Source: Kordiimonadaceae bacterium
GTDB taxonomy: Bacteria; Pseudomonadota; Alphaproteobacteria; Sphingomonadales; Emcibacteraceae
Assembly (NCBI GenBank): GCA_018660225.1
Contig: JABJKT010000061.1
Coordinates: 1 to 52,700, forward strand
Length of the DNA: 52,700 nt
Reading direction: 5' to 3'
Program-made: the position numbers and the translations under genes
Part shown: in pieces, positions 27,727 through 36,581 of the stretch
How the letters are laid out: the number at the start of each line of letters is the position of its first letter
How positions within the stretch are numbered: the stretch's first letter is position 1
The notes under the pieces: model-generated
Database searches by the model: none
What the model saw: the letters and a program-made list of their open reading frames with translations, nothing else
Told to the model about the DNA's origin: nothing

Positions 27727-28989
27727 ATGAATTATTTTGAGTATCGCGACGGCGAAATGCATGTTGAGAATATAAAAGTGGCCACTATTGCTGATGAAGT
27801 AGGAACGCCATTTTATCTATATTCCAGCGCATCACTTATTTATCAGTTTAACCAGTTTAAAGAGGCTTTCGGGGATCTTGATCTGCTTATTTGTTATGCG
27901 GTTAAAGCCAATACCAATCAGGCAGTTATTAAAACGCTTGCAAATATTGGCGCGGGTGCTGATGTGGTCTCCGAAGGTGAAATGAGAAGAGCTCTTGAAG
28001 CCGGAGTGCCACCATCAAAAATAGTATATTCAGGCGTGGCTAAATCAAGCACCGAGATGAAATTTGCCCTCAATCAGGGTATTTACCAGTTTAATGTGGA
28101 AAGTGAACCCGAGCTATTTCAACTTAGCAAAATCGCGGATGATTTAAACAAAACTGCGGATATTACATTTCGCGTCAACCCGGATGTAGATGCGAAAACC
28201 CACGCAAAAATTTCAACCGGTAAATCGGAAAATAAATTTGGTGTGCCGTGGACGAGTGTGCAGGATATTTGTTCAAAGGCGGCTAAACTTCCCGGTATAA
28301 AACTTGTTGGGCTTGACCTTCATATTGGCTCGCAAATAACCGAACTTGATCCTTTTGAAGAAGCGTTCACCAAAATAAGTGAACTTGTTGAATTATTAAA
28401 GAAAGATGGCCATGACATTACCCGCCTTGATTTAGGGGGTGGTTTGGGTATTCCTTATGAGGGGGATGACTTTCCGCCCTTACCCCGTGAATATGCCGAT
28501 ATGGTCAAAAAAGTTGTCAGTCATCTAGGCTGTCAGATAATCATTGAACCGGGTCGGTTCCTAGTTGGAAATGCAGGAATACTTGTTTCAAAAGTGGTTT
28601 ATGTCAAAAAAGGCGAGGAAAGAGAATTTCTTATTATTGATGCGGCGATGAATGATCTTGTACGTCCAAGTATGTATGATGCGTATCACGGTATTGTTTC
28701 CATTACGCAGAGCGATGAAGATAGTAAATTATATGATGTTGTCGGGCCGGTCTGTGAAACGGGGGATACTTTTGCCACGAACCGTTTGGTAAGTCCGATG
28801 GAGAGCGGTGATTTGCTTGCGATTCGCTCCGTTGGCGCTTACGGAGCAGTAATGTCATCCACATATAATACAAGACGACTGATACCAGAAGTCCTTGTAA
28901 ATAAAGATGAATTTGCCATTGTAAGGCCCCGTCCGAGTTACACCGAAATGATAGCACTTGATAAACTCCCCAAATGGCTGTCAAAATAA
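27727..28989 (+). CDS. lysA: Diaminopimelate decarboxylase
   Basis: A 420-residue PLP enzyme of the alanine racemase-like fold III that makes lysine from meso-diaminopimelate. The PLP lysine is Lys60 in 'CYAVKANTN'. Other signatures are 'HIGSQ', 'DLGGGLGIPYEGDD', 'EPGRFLVGNAG', 'CETGDTFA' and 'GAYGAVMSSTYN'. It follows the small lipoprotein gene in the argH transcript. Confidence 0.97.
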   Translation: MNYFEYRDGEMHVENIKVATIADEVGTPFYLYSSASLIYQFNQFKEAFGDLDLLICYAVKANTNQAVIKTLANIGAGADVVSEGEMRRALEAGVPPSKIVYSGVAKSSTEMKFALNQGIYQFNVESEPELFQLSKIADDLNKTADITFRVNPDVDAKTHAKISTGKSENKFGVPWTSVQDICSKAAKLPGIKLVGLDLHIGSQITELDPFEEAFTKISELVELLKKDGHDITRLDLGGGLGIPYEGDDFPPLPREYADMVKKVVSHLGCQIIIEPGRFLVGNAGILVSKVVYVKKGEEREFLIIDAAMNDLVRPSMYDAYHGIVSITQSDEDSKLYDVVGPVCETGDTFATNRLVSPMESGDLLAIRSVGAYGAVMSSTYNTRRLIPEVLVNKDEFAIVRPRPSYTEMIALDKLPKWLSK

Positions 28990-29097
28990 GCTTTCTAATC
29001 GCAATTAAAAGGGTTTGTTCTGTCACAGGAAAAGAGTAAAGCTTCACAAGAAAAACCGCAGAATAATACCAAGGTATCTATTCTGATTTCTTCGGCT

Positions 29098-31029
29098 GTG
29101 CCGATTTTGATATTATGGCTCACATACTATTCTATCTCACTACTGGATATGTGGTCTAGCGGACCAGACCAAATGCAGATTATTATATATTTTCTGATTA
29201 TGGCCACCAGCATCCTTTATGTGGTGATGGGACTTAAAGGAAAAACAGAAACCTCACCAAAAAAACTGATCTCAAGGCTGGGACTATTTACCAGCGTTAC
29301 CGTTATTATAGCTTTGATGAGCGGTGATAGTTTTTCTCGCCTTTCAACGCTGGCCTTTAAGCCGCGTGCTTTATTTGATTACCCGGTGCCGGAAATTACC
29401 GCGACGCTCAGCCCGCCGCTTTATCTGAACCAGGAAACTAGTCATAAAATCATCAAGATCAGCAACGCAGAAGATGCTGATATAAATCCAATTTATGAAG
29501 GCAGTATATTAGATGTTCATGTCAAAGGCTTAAAATGGCAGCCGACGGTAAGATTATCAGACGGTAAGGAAGTGCCTTTTGAAGTGACCGAAGAAGGTAG
29601 TTTTAAGGCAAGCGTTAAAATTGATCAGCAAATTTCCTGGTCTCTTAATCAAGGCTCCCATGTCATAGGCTCGTGGCCCATTATTCTTATTGACGATGAG
29701 AAACCTGTCATTTCCAGCTTTACACTTGAGGATCATGAAAACGAAAAAGGATATATCGCCTTAAAGATAGCCCTGAAAGACGACCGTAAAATAATGAAGA
29801 CGTCTATTGAAGTTGGCAATGAGAGCAGAGGCTCAATGAATTTTCAAGATTTGTCAATCCGCGACGTCAGCTCTTATAACAATATCTTTTATCTGGATTT
29901 TACGGGCTCGCAATATGCTGGCTTAAAGGCTGATTTAAAAATACTTGTTGAAGACGAAGCTGGTCAGGTTTCGACGGCAGAATTAAAAGACATAGAACTT
30001 CCAGAAAAAACATATTCCCAACCCATTGCCCATAAATTAATTTCACTGAGAAATGAGTTAAGCGAGCCTGATTATGACTTAAGGGCTCTTTCACGGCAGA
30101 TGAAGGCGTTAGGACTGCTCTCTGATCAGGAAGGTTTGCCGCCGATTTATTATATGGCACTACGTTCAGCCTATTGGCGTTTGGTTGACCCTAGCCAAAC
30201 AACTGACCGGCAAGTGGCAAGGGACTTACTGTGGGATATTGCACAGAAAATTGAAGATAGCGAACTTGGCCCCATCGAAAATGAGCTTATTATATCACTC
30301 GATGAACTCACTCTTAGTATAAATCAGAAAAAAACACTTGGCGAAATTCGCGATAAACTGAGAGTTTCCAATGATCTATTTCGAAATTACATAAATGCTT
30401 CACGGACAAATGTTTCTGGCCGTTACACGCTCGATGTTGATATGGCTGCGCTTCGCAAACTATATAGTTACATATTGGCGTTCAGCGATCAGGATAAATA
30501 CCGAAATGCCGTGATGATTGTTGATTTTATGAAAAAAGGCCTTGTTCAAAATGATGAACTTATTTTAAGCAAAGGAGGTCTTGGAAATTATTTTGCCCTT
30601 TCGGAAAGCCGCCAGATAATTGATAATTTAATAACAATTCAAAAAACCTTACTTGCCAGTTCATATAATGAACAAATGCAGGGAAAACTTGTTGAAAGTT
30701 CAATAGTAAGACCTAAAAATAATAAAAAACCTAAAGATAAAAATAAGCAGATCTTACTGCAATCAAAAGTGGGTGATGCGGTAAAATTGCTTGGCGAGAA
30801 AATATCTTTTGCCGGTGATAATTCAGGCTTTCTTATCCAGAACGCTTCTGAGCTGGTTAATGATATCATAGCGAATATGAAAAGAAGTGAAACCCATCTG
30901 GTAACCCAGTCTCAATCTGAACTTATAGCGGTAATGAGTAACCTGAAAAGAGTGCTTAATAAACCGATATCTAGTTCATTCGAACTTCAGAATATCCTTA
31001 AAGAAATAAGCTCAAAACCGGTATCTTAG
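29098..31029 (+). CDS. TIGR02302/DUF4175 family membrane protein
   Basis: At least 643 residues. Two or three N-terminal membrane helices are followed by a large extracytoplasmic part with a 'ISPPLYLNQE'-like segment ('TATLSPPLYLNQETSHKI', about 96-113), and a helical region with the family signature 'YYMALRSAYWRLVDPSQ' and 'LLWDIAQKIEDSELGPIENEL' (in pieces). This family follows lysA in many alphaproteobacteria. Its function is unknown. The GTG at 29098 has no ribosome site and would cut into the first membrane helix. The frame is open back to 28999, and a CTG at 29020 preceded by AAAAGGG is a possible true start, adding 26 residues. The usual length is around 850, so the Gln-rich C-terminal part is reduced here. 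Confidence 0.82.
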   Translation: MPILILWLTYYSISLLDMWSSGPDQMQIIIYFLIMATSILYVVMGLKGKTETSPKKLISRLGLFTSVTVIIALMSGDSFSRLSTLAFKPRALFDYPVPEITATLSPPLYLNQETSHKIIKISNAEDADINPIYEGSILDVHVKGLKWQPTVRLSDGKEVPFEVTEEGSFKASVKIDQQISWSLNQGSHVIGSWPIILIDDEKPVISSFTLEDHENEKGYIALKIALKDDRKIMKTSIEVGNESRGSMNFQDLSIRDVSSYNNIFYLDFTGSQYAGLKADLKILVEDEAGQVSTAELKDIELPEKTYSQPIAHKLISLRNELSEPDYDLRALSRQMKALGLLSDQEGLPPIYYMALRSAYWRLVDPSQTTDRQVARDLLWDIAQKIEDSELGPIENELIISLDELTLSINQKKTLGEIRDKLRVSNDLFRNYINASRTNVSGRYTLDVDMAALRKLYSYILAFSDQDKYRNAVMIVDFMKKGLVQNDELILSKGGLGNYFALSESRQIIDNLITIQKTLLASSYNEQMQGKLVESSIVRPKNNKKPKDKNKQILLQSKVGDAVKLLGEKISFAGDNSGFLIQNASELVNDIIANMKRSETHLVTQSQSELIAVMSNLKRVLNKPISSSFELQNILKEISSKPVS

Positions 31030-31041
31030 GGTCAGGGCCTA

Positions 31042-31416
31042 TTAATGAACAAGATGATTGTGGGTAAGCACTTCATCAACGGCATGACATATTTCATCGA
31101 GTGAAAATGGCTTGCTGATAACATTATGGATCAAACTACCCATATTGTGGGCCCGCTGTTTTTCATGAACAAAGCCTGTCATCATTAAAATCGGCATTGT
31201 CGGATATTCAGCTGTTACTTTCAGTGCAAGTGAAATACCGTCCATTACCGGCATAATAATATCTGTCAGTAATAGGTCATAGTCACTATTTTCCAGCTCA
31301 ACAATAGCGGCGCCACCATCGGCAACACCGAAGGTCTCATGTCCGCGAAGTTTCAATGCACGACATATAAATGTACGTACGGCGACTTCGTCCTCTGCTA
31401 CTAAAATTCGTGCCAT
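31042..31416 (-). CDS. cpdR: CpdR-type single-domain response regulator
   Basis: A 124-residue stand-alone receiver domain starting 'MARILVAEDE'. The phospho-acceptor is Asp52 in 'LLLTDIIMPVMDG', with Thr80 and Lys102 ('VISKPFSL') completing the switch. The sequence tracks CpdR of Caulobacter and rhizobia, which in its unphosphorylated form directs ClpXP to cell-cycle substrates such as CtrA and PdeA, with phosphate supplied through the CckA-ChpT relay. The ATG at 31416 is preferred over an upstream in-frame start at 31449, which would add an atypical N-terminus. It lies between TIGR02302 and the zinc-ribbon gene, a common alphaproteobacterial setting. Confidence 0.85.
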   Translation of the reverse strand: MARILVAEDEVAVRTFICRALKLRGHETFGVADGGAAIVELENSDYDLLLTDIIMPVMDGISLALKVTAEYPTMPILMMTGFVHEKQRAHNMGSLIHNVISKPFSLDEICHAVDEVLTHNHLVH

Positions 31417-31483
31417 ATTGTGTCCAACTTTGTTTCGACATAAAACCAATACACTGAAATTCTTTATAATTTGTTATTTTTTC

Positions 31484-32317
31484 TTAATTGTTTGTCGTAA
31501 ATATGACGCTAATGTCTCTTGCTTCTGGTGGCGGAGACGGTAAAGCGGTTTCAAAATCTACCTTCTCGCCGGGATTTACAGTATTTGTCTCAGGGCTAAA
31601 ACTCCATTCACGGACCACATTCCTGCTTTCGTCGAGCAGTCTTACTCTAAGCTCGGGAATAGTTTGAATTTCATCTGAAATATTTTCTACAGTTCCGGCG
31701 ATTACTAAGTTTGAGATATTATTTATGGTTTCCCGTCTAGGGGATAGCCCACCAATTACCAATCGTTCCTCTATGGGGTCGAGTTCCGGTTCTGTTTGAA
31801 CGTCTACCGCGTCGCTTCCATCAAGTCCGATAGCATAATATAATTTTTTCGAGGCGGGCCAACTATGGGTTATTGTGTCCTGCATTATCAGAAAGGCGCT
31901 GACCATACCAGTTACGAAGATCAGTAATGATATCCAGCCAAGTTTATTAGAGCCGTATTTTTGATTTTGTAGTGCGGGAAGATTAGATCCTTTAGGAACA
32001 GGCCTGCGTCTTTTCTTAGGCGTACTGATGGGAAAATCAAAATCTTCACTACTTTCTTCAGATTTTTTGGACTCTTTATTTTCTTTTTCTTTTTCAGTCG
32101 ATTTATATTTATCAACAATATTGTCCTTTGGCTCAGCGGCCTCACTATTTTCTTCAGCGACATCCTCTTGCGGGGGGACGACTTCCACGTCATCTTCGGG
32201 TTTTTTTTCAAACCAGTTGTGGCTACATTTTGCACAGCGAACGGTACGTCCGCTCGGCATAAGGGCGGATGGATTTACGACATATCTGGATTTACATTCA
32301 GGACAAGTTAAAATCAT
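31484..32317 (-). CDS. MJ0042-type zinc-ribbon membrane protein (DUF3426-like)
   Basis: A 277-residue protein. The N-terminus is an MJ0042 zinc ribbon with two CxxC pairs: 'LTCPECKSRY' and 'VRCAKCSHNW' (residues 4-34). Then comes a long acidic and Lys-rich linker, one membrane helix (about 127-147, 'GWISLLIFVTGMVSAFLIM'), and a DUF3426-like extracytoplasmic domain with 'LVIAGTVENISDEIQTIPEL' (in pieces). The gene is divergent from ftsE, as usual in alphaproteobacteria. Its function is not established. A link to the cell envelope is suggested only by context. Confidence 0.85.
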   Translation of the reverse strand: MILTCPECKSRYVVNPSALMPSGRTVRCAKCSHNWFEKKPEDDVEVVPPQEDVAEENSEAAEPKDNIVDKYKSTEKEKENKESKKSEESSEDFDFPISTPKKRRRPVPKGSNLPALQNQKYGSNKLGWISLLIFVTGMVSAFLIMQDTITHSWPASKKLYYAIGLDGSDAVDVQTEPELDPIEERLVIGGLSPRRETINNISNLVIAGTVENISDEIQTIPELRVRLLDESRNVVREWSFSPETNTVNPGEKVDFETALPSPPPEARDISVIFTTNN

Positions 32318-32530
32318 TGATTAAAAATACGTCTCGCCATAGTAAGTTAAGCTTTAAAACACGTTATAGTATGCATTTAAATGATTATCAATAAGATAAC
32401 AAATAAGGGGTTTAGTATTATTTTTAGAATATAATCAACTAATTGCAAAAGAAGTCTTAATAAAACCCTTTAAAATGCAAAAAATATTATCTCAAAAGGG
32501 TCATTTTATATTTGCCACATTATAAACCAA

Positions 32531-32560
32531 TTGGAATTGCATTATTATAATTACTATGAT
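32531..32560 (+). promoter_or_regulatory. Possible promoter of ftsE and structured spacer
   Basis: TTGGAA (32531-32536) and TATGAT (32555-32560) with an 18-base gap would start transcription about 35 bases ahead of ftsE. Upstream in the same AT-rich spacer (32318-32600), ACCCTTTAAA (32465-32474) is a perfect complement of TTTAAAGGGT (32585-32594), which contains the ftsE ribosome site. That matters only if a transcript starts further upstream. Confidence 0.35.
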
Positions 32561-32600
32561 CTAAACAATAAAATTAAAATTCGCTTTAAAGGGTGCTTAA

Positions 32601-33311
32601 TTGGTTGAATTCAGAAATGTCAGTATGAGCTACAATAAAGGCTTTGATGTCCTAAATGACATTTCCTTTAAGCTAGAGACTGGCTCAATGCATTTTCTGA
32701 CAGGGCCAAGCGGGGCCGGCAAAACATCTCTTCTTAAATTAATGTATTTGGCAAATCGCCCAAATAGCGGCGAAATAATTATGTTCTGCCGTGATGTGGC
32801 TAAAGCGGCACGCGAAGACCTTCCTAAATTACGCCGCCGTATCGGGGTTGTTTTTCAGGACTTCAGACTACTTGATCATATGTCAGCTGTGGATAATGTT
32901 GCGCTTCCTTTAAGAATTGCCGGTGGTAGTGGCCCACAAATAGTCGAACATGTGGAAGAACTATTAAGCTGGGTTGGACTTGATGACCGCATGCTTGCTA
33001 ATCCATCAACCTTATCGGGCGGTGAAAAGCAGCGCGTTGCCATTGCAAGGGCAGTTATCCGTCGCCCTGATATACTGCTTGCTGATGAGCCGACGGGAAA
33101 TGTTGACCCTGAAATGTCGGAAAGATTAATGTATCTTTTCGTTGAACTTAACAAGCTCGGCACGACGATCGTCATTGCTACTCATGATAATAACCTAGTC
33201 GAAAAAATTGGTGCGCCGCGCCTTCATCTGGAAGGTGGTAAGCTGCTTCACCTTGAAGGCACAAAAAAGAATATTGGTCTAAATTTAGATAAAGATGCGG
33301 GTCAGTCATGA
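32601..33311 (+). CDS. ftsE: Cell division ATP-binding protein FtsE
   Basis: A 236-residue ABC ATPase that works with FtsX at the division site to control amidase activation through EnvC-type proteins. Walker A GPSGAGKT is at 35-42, the Q-loop at 'VVFQDFRLL', the signature 'LSGGEKQRVAIARA', and Walker B 'ILLADEPTGNVD'. The start is TTG at 32601 with AAAGGG seven bases upstream. The last four bases overlap the ftsX start (ATGA). Confidence 0.95.
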   Translation: MVEFRNVSMSYNKGFDVLNDISFKLETGSMHFLTGPSGAGKTSLLKLMYLANRPNSGEIIMFCRDVAKAAREDLPKLRRRIGVVFQDFRLLDHMSAVDNVALPLRIAGGSGPQIVEHVEELLSWVGLDDRMLANPSTLSGGEKQRVAIARAVIRRPDILLADEPTGNVDPEMSERLMYLFVELNKLGTTIVIATHDNNLVEKIGAPRLHLEGGKLLHLEGTKKNIGLNLDKDAGQS

Positions 33312-34189
33312 GCGCTTCATTTGATTTTCTTCCAAAAGTTAAAAACCGTGAAGCAACCAAATTGCTGCCGTGGGTCATGGCTATTATGGTTTATTTAAGT
33401 GCGCTCGCAGCAACAGGAAGTTTGCTTTTACATTCTGGTTTTGACGACTGGGCCAGCTCTCTTCAAGGGCGCATCACCGTGCAAATAACGGGCGAAGACC
33501 GTGATGAAATCATTGTCCAATCACTTGAAATTCAACAGCTTCTAAGAACCACACCGGGTATTTTAACGGTTAGAATATTATCCGATCAAGAAATATCTGA
33601 GCTGCTCGAGCCGTGGTTAGGGGCCGGAAATGTTACCGATGATCTACCCATTCCCGTAATGATTGACCTGGAAACAGCAGAGGATGCTTATGTAAATCTT
33701 GATGCGCTTGAAAGTAAAATCAAAGGAATCAGTGAAAATGTTTATGTTGATGATCATGCTCGTTGGCTTGGTCATTTTTATAATCTTGCTTATACGGTTG
33801 AATATACCGCGCTCGGTATTTTGGTGATGATATTGCTGGCCTCAGTTTCTATTGTAATTTTTGGCACGAAATCGAGCATGTCAGAACATAAAAATACGAT
33901 CGAGATTATGCATTTGATGGGGGCCCAAGACCAAATGATAGCAAAAGCTTACCAGAATAGATTTATGTATTATGGGCTTAAAGGGGGGATTGCCGGGCTT
34001 GTTTTCTCGTTCCTTACGGTGTTTGGATTATTAAGCCTAATTCAAAATTTGGCATCTGGCCTCGTTGAAATGCCCACTCTTCCTTATTTAAAGCTGGCTT
34101 CGCTGCTTTTATTTCCGATCTTTTTTGCCTTACTAACGATGCTCACGGCAAGAATAACTGTTATACGAGCGCTGGGGAGGATGGTATAA
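33308..34189 (+). CDS. ftsX: Cell division protein FtsX
   Basis: A 293-residue inner-membrane partner of FtsE with four membrane helices (about 20-42, 165-187, 218-240 and 262-284) and a periplasmic loop (about 43-160) that in other bacteria touches EnvC. The loop between helices two and three contains 'TIEIMHLMGAQDQMIAKAYQ', a typical FtsX coupling segment. It is translationally coupled to ftsE. Confidence 0.93.
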   Translation: MSASFDFLPKVKNREATKLLPWVMAIMVYLSALAATGSLLLHSGFDDWASSLQGRITVQITGEDRDEIIVQSLEIQQLLRTTPGILTVRILSDQEISELLEPWLGAGNVTDDLPIPVMIDLETAEDAYVNLDALESKIKGISENVYVDDHARWLGHFYNLAYTVEYTALGILVMILLASVSIVIFGTKSSMSEHKNTIEIMHLMGAQDQMIAKAYQNRFMYYGLKGGIAGLVFSFLTVFGLLSLIQNLASGLVEMPTLPYLKLASLLLFPIFFALLTMLTARITVIRALGRMV

Positions 34190-34196
34190 TATTCTC

Positions 34197-34766
34197 ATGC
34201 GTACATTTTTCACGATCATAGTATGTCTTTTGTTAATCTGGCTTGGCGGCTATTTTTGGTATATGAGTGAGCTCGCCTCCAAACAAAACACCAATGTTGA
34301 AAAAACGGATGCAATTGTTGTCCTTACTGGCGGCCAGAATAGATTAAATGTTGCCGTAAAACTGCTCGAAGAACAATTTGCAGAAAAACTTTATATTTCA
34401 GGCGTCGATGAAAAAGTGACAAGGGGCGAGCTTTTAAATTTATTAGGCAGTAGCGAAGACTTGGCCTATTGCTGTATTGAAAGTGGTAATGAGGCGGCCG
34501 ATACGGTTGGCAATGCCATTGAAACTATGCAATGGGTCGCTAAGAATAATATTGAAAGCTTGCGCGTGGTTACATCGCTTGATCATATGCCGCGGGCGAT
34601 GGTTGAATTTAGAAGATATATGCCGGAAATTTCTTTTATCGAACACCCGGTTGGTAATTGGCGCACCCAGTCCTATAATTATTTCAACTTGTCACAGGAA
34701 TATAGCAAATATATTATCAGTTTGCTTCGGGCGCGGACGTCGGATCAATTTTACAATGATGTTTAA
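34197..34766 (+). CDS. YdcF/DUF218 family membrane-anchored protein
   Basis: A 189-residue protein with one N-terminal membrane helix (about 5-24) and a DUF218 domain: 'TDAIVVLTGGQNRLNVAVKLL' (in pieces, about 37-58), 'KLYISGVDEKV', 'CIESGNEAADTVGNA' and 'LRVVTSLDHMPRAMVEF'. The family includes SanA- and ElyC-like envelope proteins and the nucleotide-binding YdcF, and its chemistry is unclear. It follows ftsX by seven bases with no clear ribosome site, so it is probably coupled. The ftsEX-ydcF-plsC order is common in alphaproteobacteria. Confidence 0.85.
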   Translation: MRTFFTIIVCLLLIWLGGYFWYMSELASKQNTNVEKTDAIVVLTGGQNRLNVAVKLLEEQFAEKLYISGVDEKVTRGELLNLLGSSEDLAYCCIESGNEAADTVGNAIETMQWVAKNNIESLRVVTSLDHMPRAMVEFRRYMPEISFIEHPVGNWRTQSYNYFNLSQEYSKYIISLLRARTSDQFYNDV

Positions 34767-34802
34767 TAAAGAATGAAAAGCAAAAGAGGATATGAGTAAC
34801 GC

Positions 34803-35504
34803 ATGGTGCGATCTAGTTTATTTAAGGCAGTTTTTTATATTTGGACAACGCTTTTTTGTGTTCTGTATTTGCCGCTTATGTGGATGCCCCGTAATGGCCT
34901 GATTGCTTTTCAGCGGCTATGGTCACATGGTGTACGCTTCCTGCTTCGCCTCATTATTAATATTCGCCTTGACGTCAGAGGAGTGGAAAATATCCCCTCC
35001 GGTGGTGCGCTCATTGCCATGAAACATCAGTCATCATTTGATACATTCGTTATGCATACGGTTGTGAGCCATCCAGCATTTGTGATGAAAAGAGAACTGC
35101 TTAAAATTCCGCTATATGGTAGTTTTTGTGTAAATACTGGTATGATCCCTGTTGACCGTGATGGCGGCTTAAAAGCGCTGAAGAGCCTTATGAAGCAATC
35201 AGCCGAGGCCATAAACGATGATCGCCAACTGATTATTTTTCCGGAAGGCTCAAGAACCATACCTGGTGATCACGTGGAATATCAATCCGGTATCTTTGGC
35301 ATTTATAAATATACCAAAAGGCCCGTGGTGCCAGTAGCGCTTAACTCGGGTGTTTATTGGCCCAAAAAAGGACATTTGGTCGCTGGCGGTGTTATTACTT
35401 TTGATTTTCTCGAGCCGATAGAAGCGGGAAAGGCCAAAGCAGAATTTATGGTACTCCTTGAAAAGAATATTGAACAGGCAAGCATTAATTTACTTGAAAA
35501 TTAA
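34803..35504 (+). CDS. plsC: 1-acyl-sn-glycerol-3-phosphate acyltransferase
   Basis: A 233-residue PlsC-type acyltransferase that makes phosphatidic acid at the inner membrane. The HX4D motif is His75-Asp80 in 'MKHQSSFDT', the substrate loop is 'PVDRDGG' near 117, and 'FPEGSRT' is at 146-152. A hydrophobic N-terminal segment (about 8-29) anchors it. The best ribosome site (AGAGG) is 13 bases upstream of this ATG and closer to an out-of-frame ATG at 34792. The family N-terminus nevertheless fits the start at 34803. Confidence 0.92.
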   Translation: MVRSSLFKAVFYIWTTLFCVLYLPLMWMPRNGLIAFQRLWSHGVRFLLRLIINIRLDVRGVENIPSGGALIAMKHQSSFDTFVMHTVVSHPAFVMKRELLKIPLYGSFCVNTGMIPVDRDGGLKALKSLMKQSAEAINDDRQLIIFPEGSRTIPGDHVEYQSGIFGIYKYTKRPVVPVALNSGVYWPKKGHLVAGGVITFDFLEPIEAGKAKAEFMVLLEKNIEQASINLLEN

Positions 35505-35535
35505 ACCGCGGCTTTTAAGAAAGTAGAAAAGTTTT

Positions 35536-36579
35536 ATGCGCATAAAGATAATTATAGCTTCGGTTTTATTACTGATAGGGGCCTATAGTGTTTTCTGGTT
35601 TCAATTGGCTGGGGAGGTCGAAGAAACAGTATTAAGCTGGATTGAGGAAAGTGAAGAACGGCGGGGCGGTATAAAAGTTTTCGCCGGTGATGTTTCAGTT
35701 TCGGGCTTTCCGTATAGAATTGTTGTTGAGGCATCATCTTTAAACGCCATTTTACCCGCGGGGATGATCGGCACCGAGCCGGCTTCGGTTATGGTGCCTG
35801 AGGTAGCGGTGGTTTTTCAGCCCTGGAAACCTAATCACGCGATCATTGTTACGGATTATTTTGATGCTGTTTTAGGTGAGCTTGCTGACCCTGTCGCGAA
35901 CGTTGCCTTTGATAAAGTTAAATCATCAGTAATCTTTGATATTGAGACCAGAGAGCTTATTAATTTATCCTTCATTGCGGATAAAGTGAGCTGGAATCGT
36001 CCCGGACCACAAAATAGTGCTGAAAATTCAGAACTGGAAAAGGCAGAATTTCATTTACGTAGGCAGGTTGGCGAAGCGCAGGAACAGGTCAGTTTCGACC
36101 TTCCTATTAACCGCGCAATATTTTTTAAAGCGCAAAACGCCACTATTAAGGAATTTGCATCAACCATATTAGGGCAAAAAGCGGATCAGATTAAACTGGA
36201 AGCCTTTTTACATGCAAACGAGCAGCCGGATTATACCAAGGCGGGCCTTTCAAAATGGCGTGATGAGGGCGGTACGTTAAGCATCAGCACTTTTGAATAT
36301 GGCACGGCACAAGCAGGCATTAGTTTAAGCGGGGATGTGACACTGGATGAAAGTTTTAAACCGCTCGGCGCGTTTGATACAAAAGTTTCCGGCTTTGAAA
36401 ATTTACTAAAAGAATATTCAGAAAATGAAAACTTATCAGGCACCACCAGAATGCTTCTGCGAAGCATTGCGCAGGGAAATAATACGCCGGGGGAAATAGA
36501 GCTTCCCATAAGTATGCAGAACGGTCAGCTTTATCTCGGGCCGATTATGCTTATGGAACTCGGTCCGATTATTGAATAA
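35536..36579 (+). CDS. DUF2125 family exported protein
   Basis: A 347-residue protein with an N-terminal hydrophobic segment (about 4-24) and the DUF2125 pattern: 'EVEETVLSWIEESEERRGGIK' (in pieces), 'VSVSGFPYRIVVEASSL', 'VAVVFQPWKPNHAIIV' and a repetitive beta-rich body. The family resembles AsmA-like or lipid-handling proteins, but no function is established. It follows plsC at 31 bases and converges with tyrA two bases apart. Confidence 0.85.
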   Translation: MRIKIIIASVLLLIGAYSVFWFQLAGEVEETVLSWIEESEERRGGIKVFAGDVSVSGFPYRIVVEASSLNAILPAGMIGTEPASVMVPEVAVVFQPWKPNHAIIVTDYFDAVLGELADPVANVAFDKVKSSVIFDIETRELINLSFIADKVSWNRPGPQNSAENSELEKAEFHLRRQVGEAQEQVSFDLPINRAIFFKAQNATIKEFASTILGQKADQIKLEAFLHANEQPDYTKAGLSKWRDEGGTLSISTFEYGTAQAGISLSGDVTLDESFKPLGAFDTKVSGFENLLKEYSENENLSGTTRMLLRSIAQGNNTPGEIELPISMQNGQLYLGPIMLMELGPIIE

Positions 36580-36581
36580 AA

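Noticed and set aside
34792-34902. An out-of-frame ATG with a better-placed ribosome site just before plsC
   Set aside because: The 36-codon product has no family features and the PlsC N-terminus is complete from 34803.
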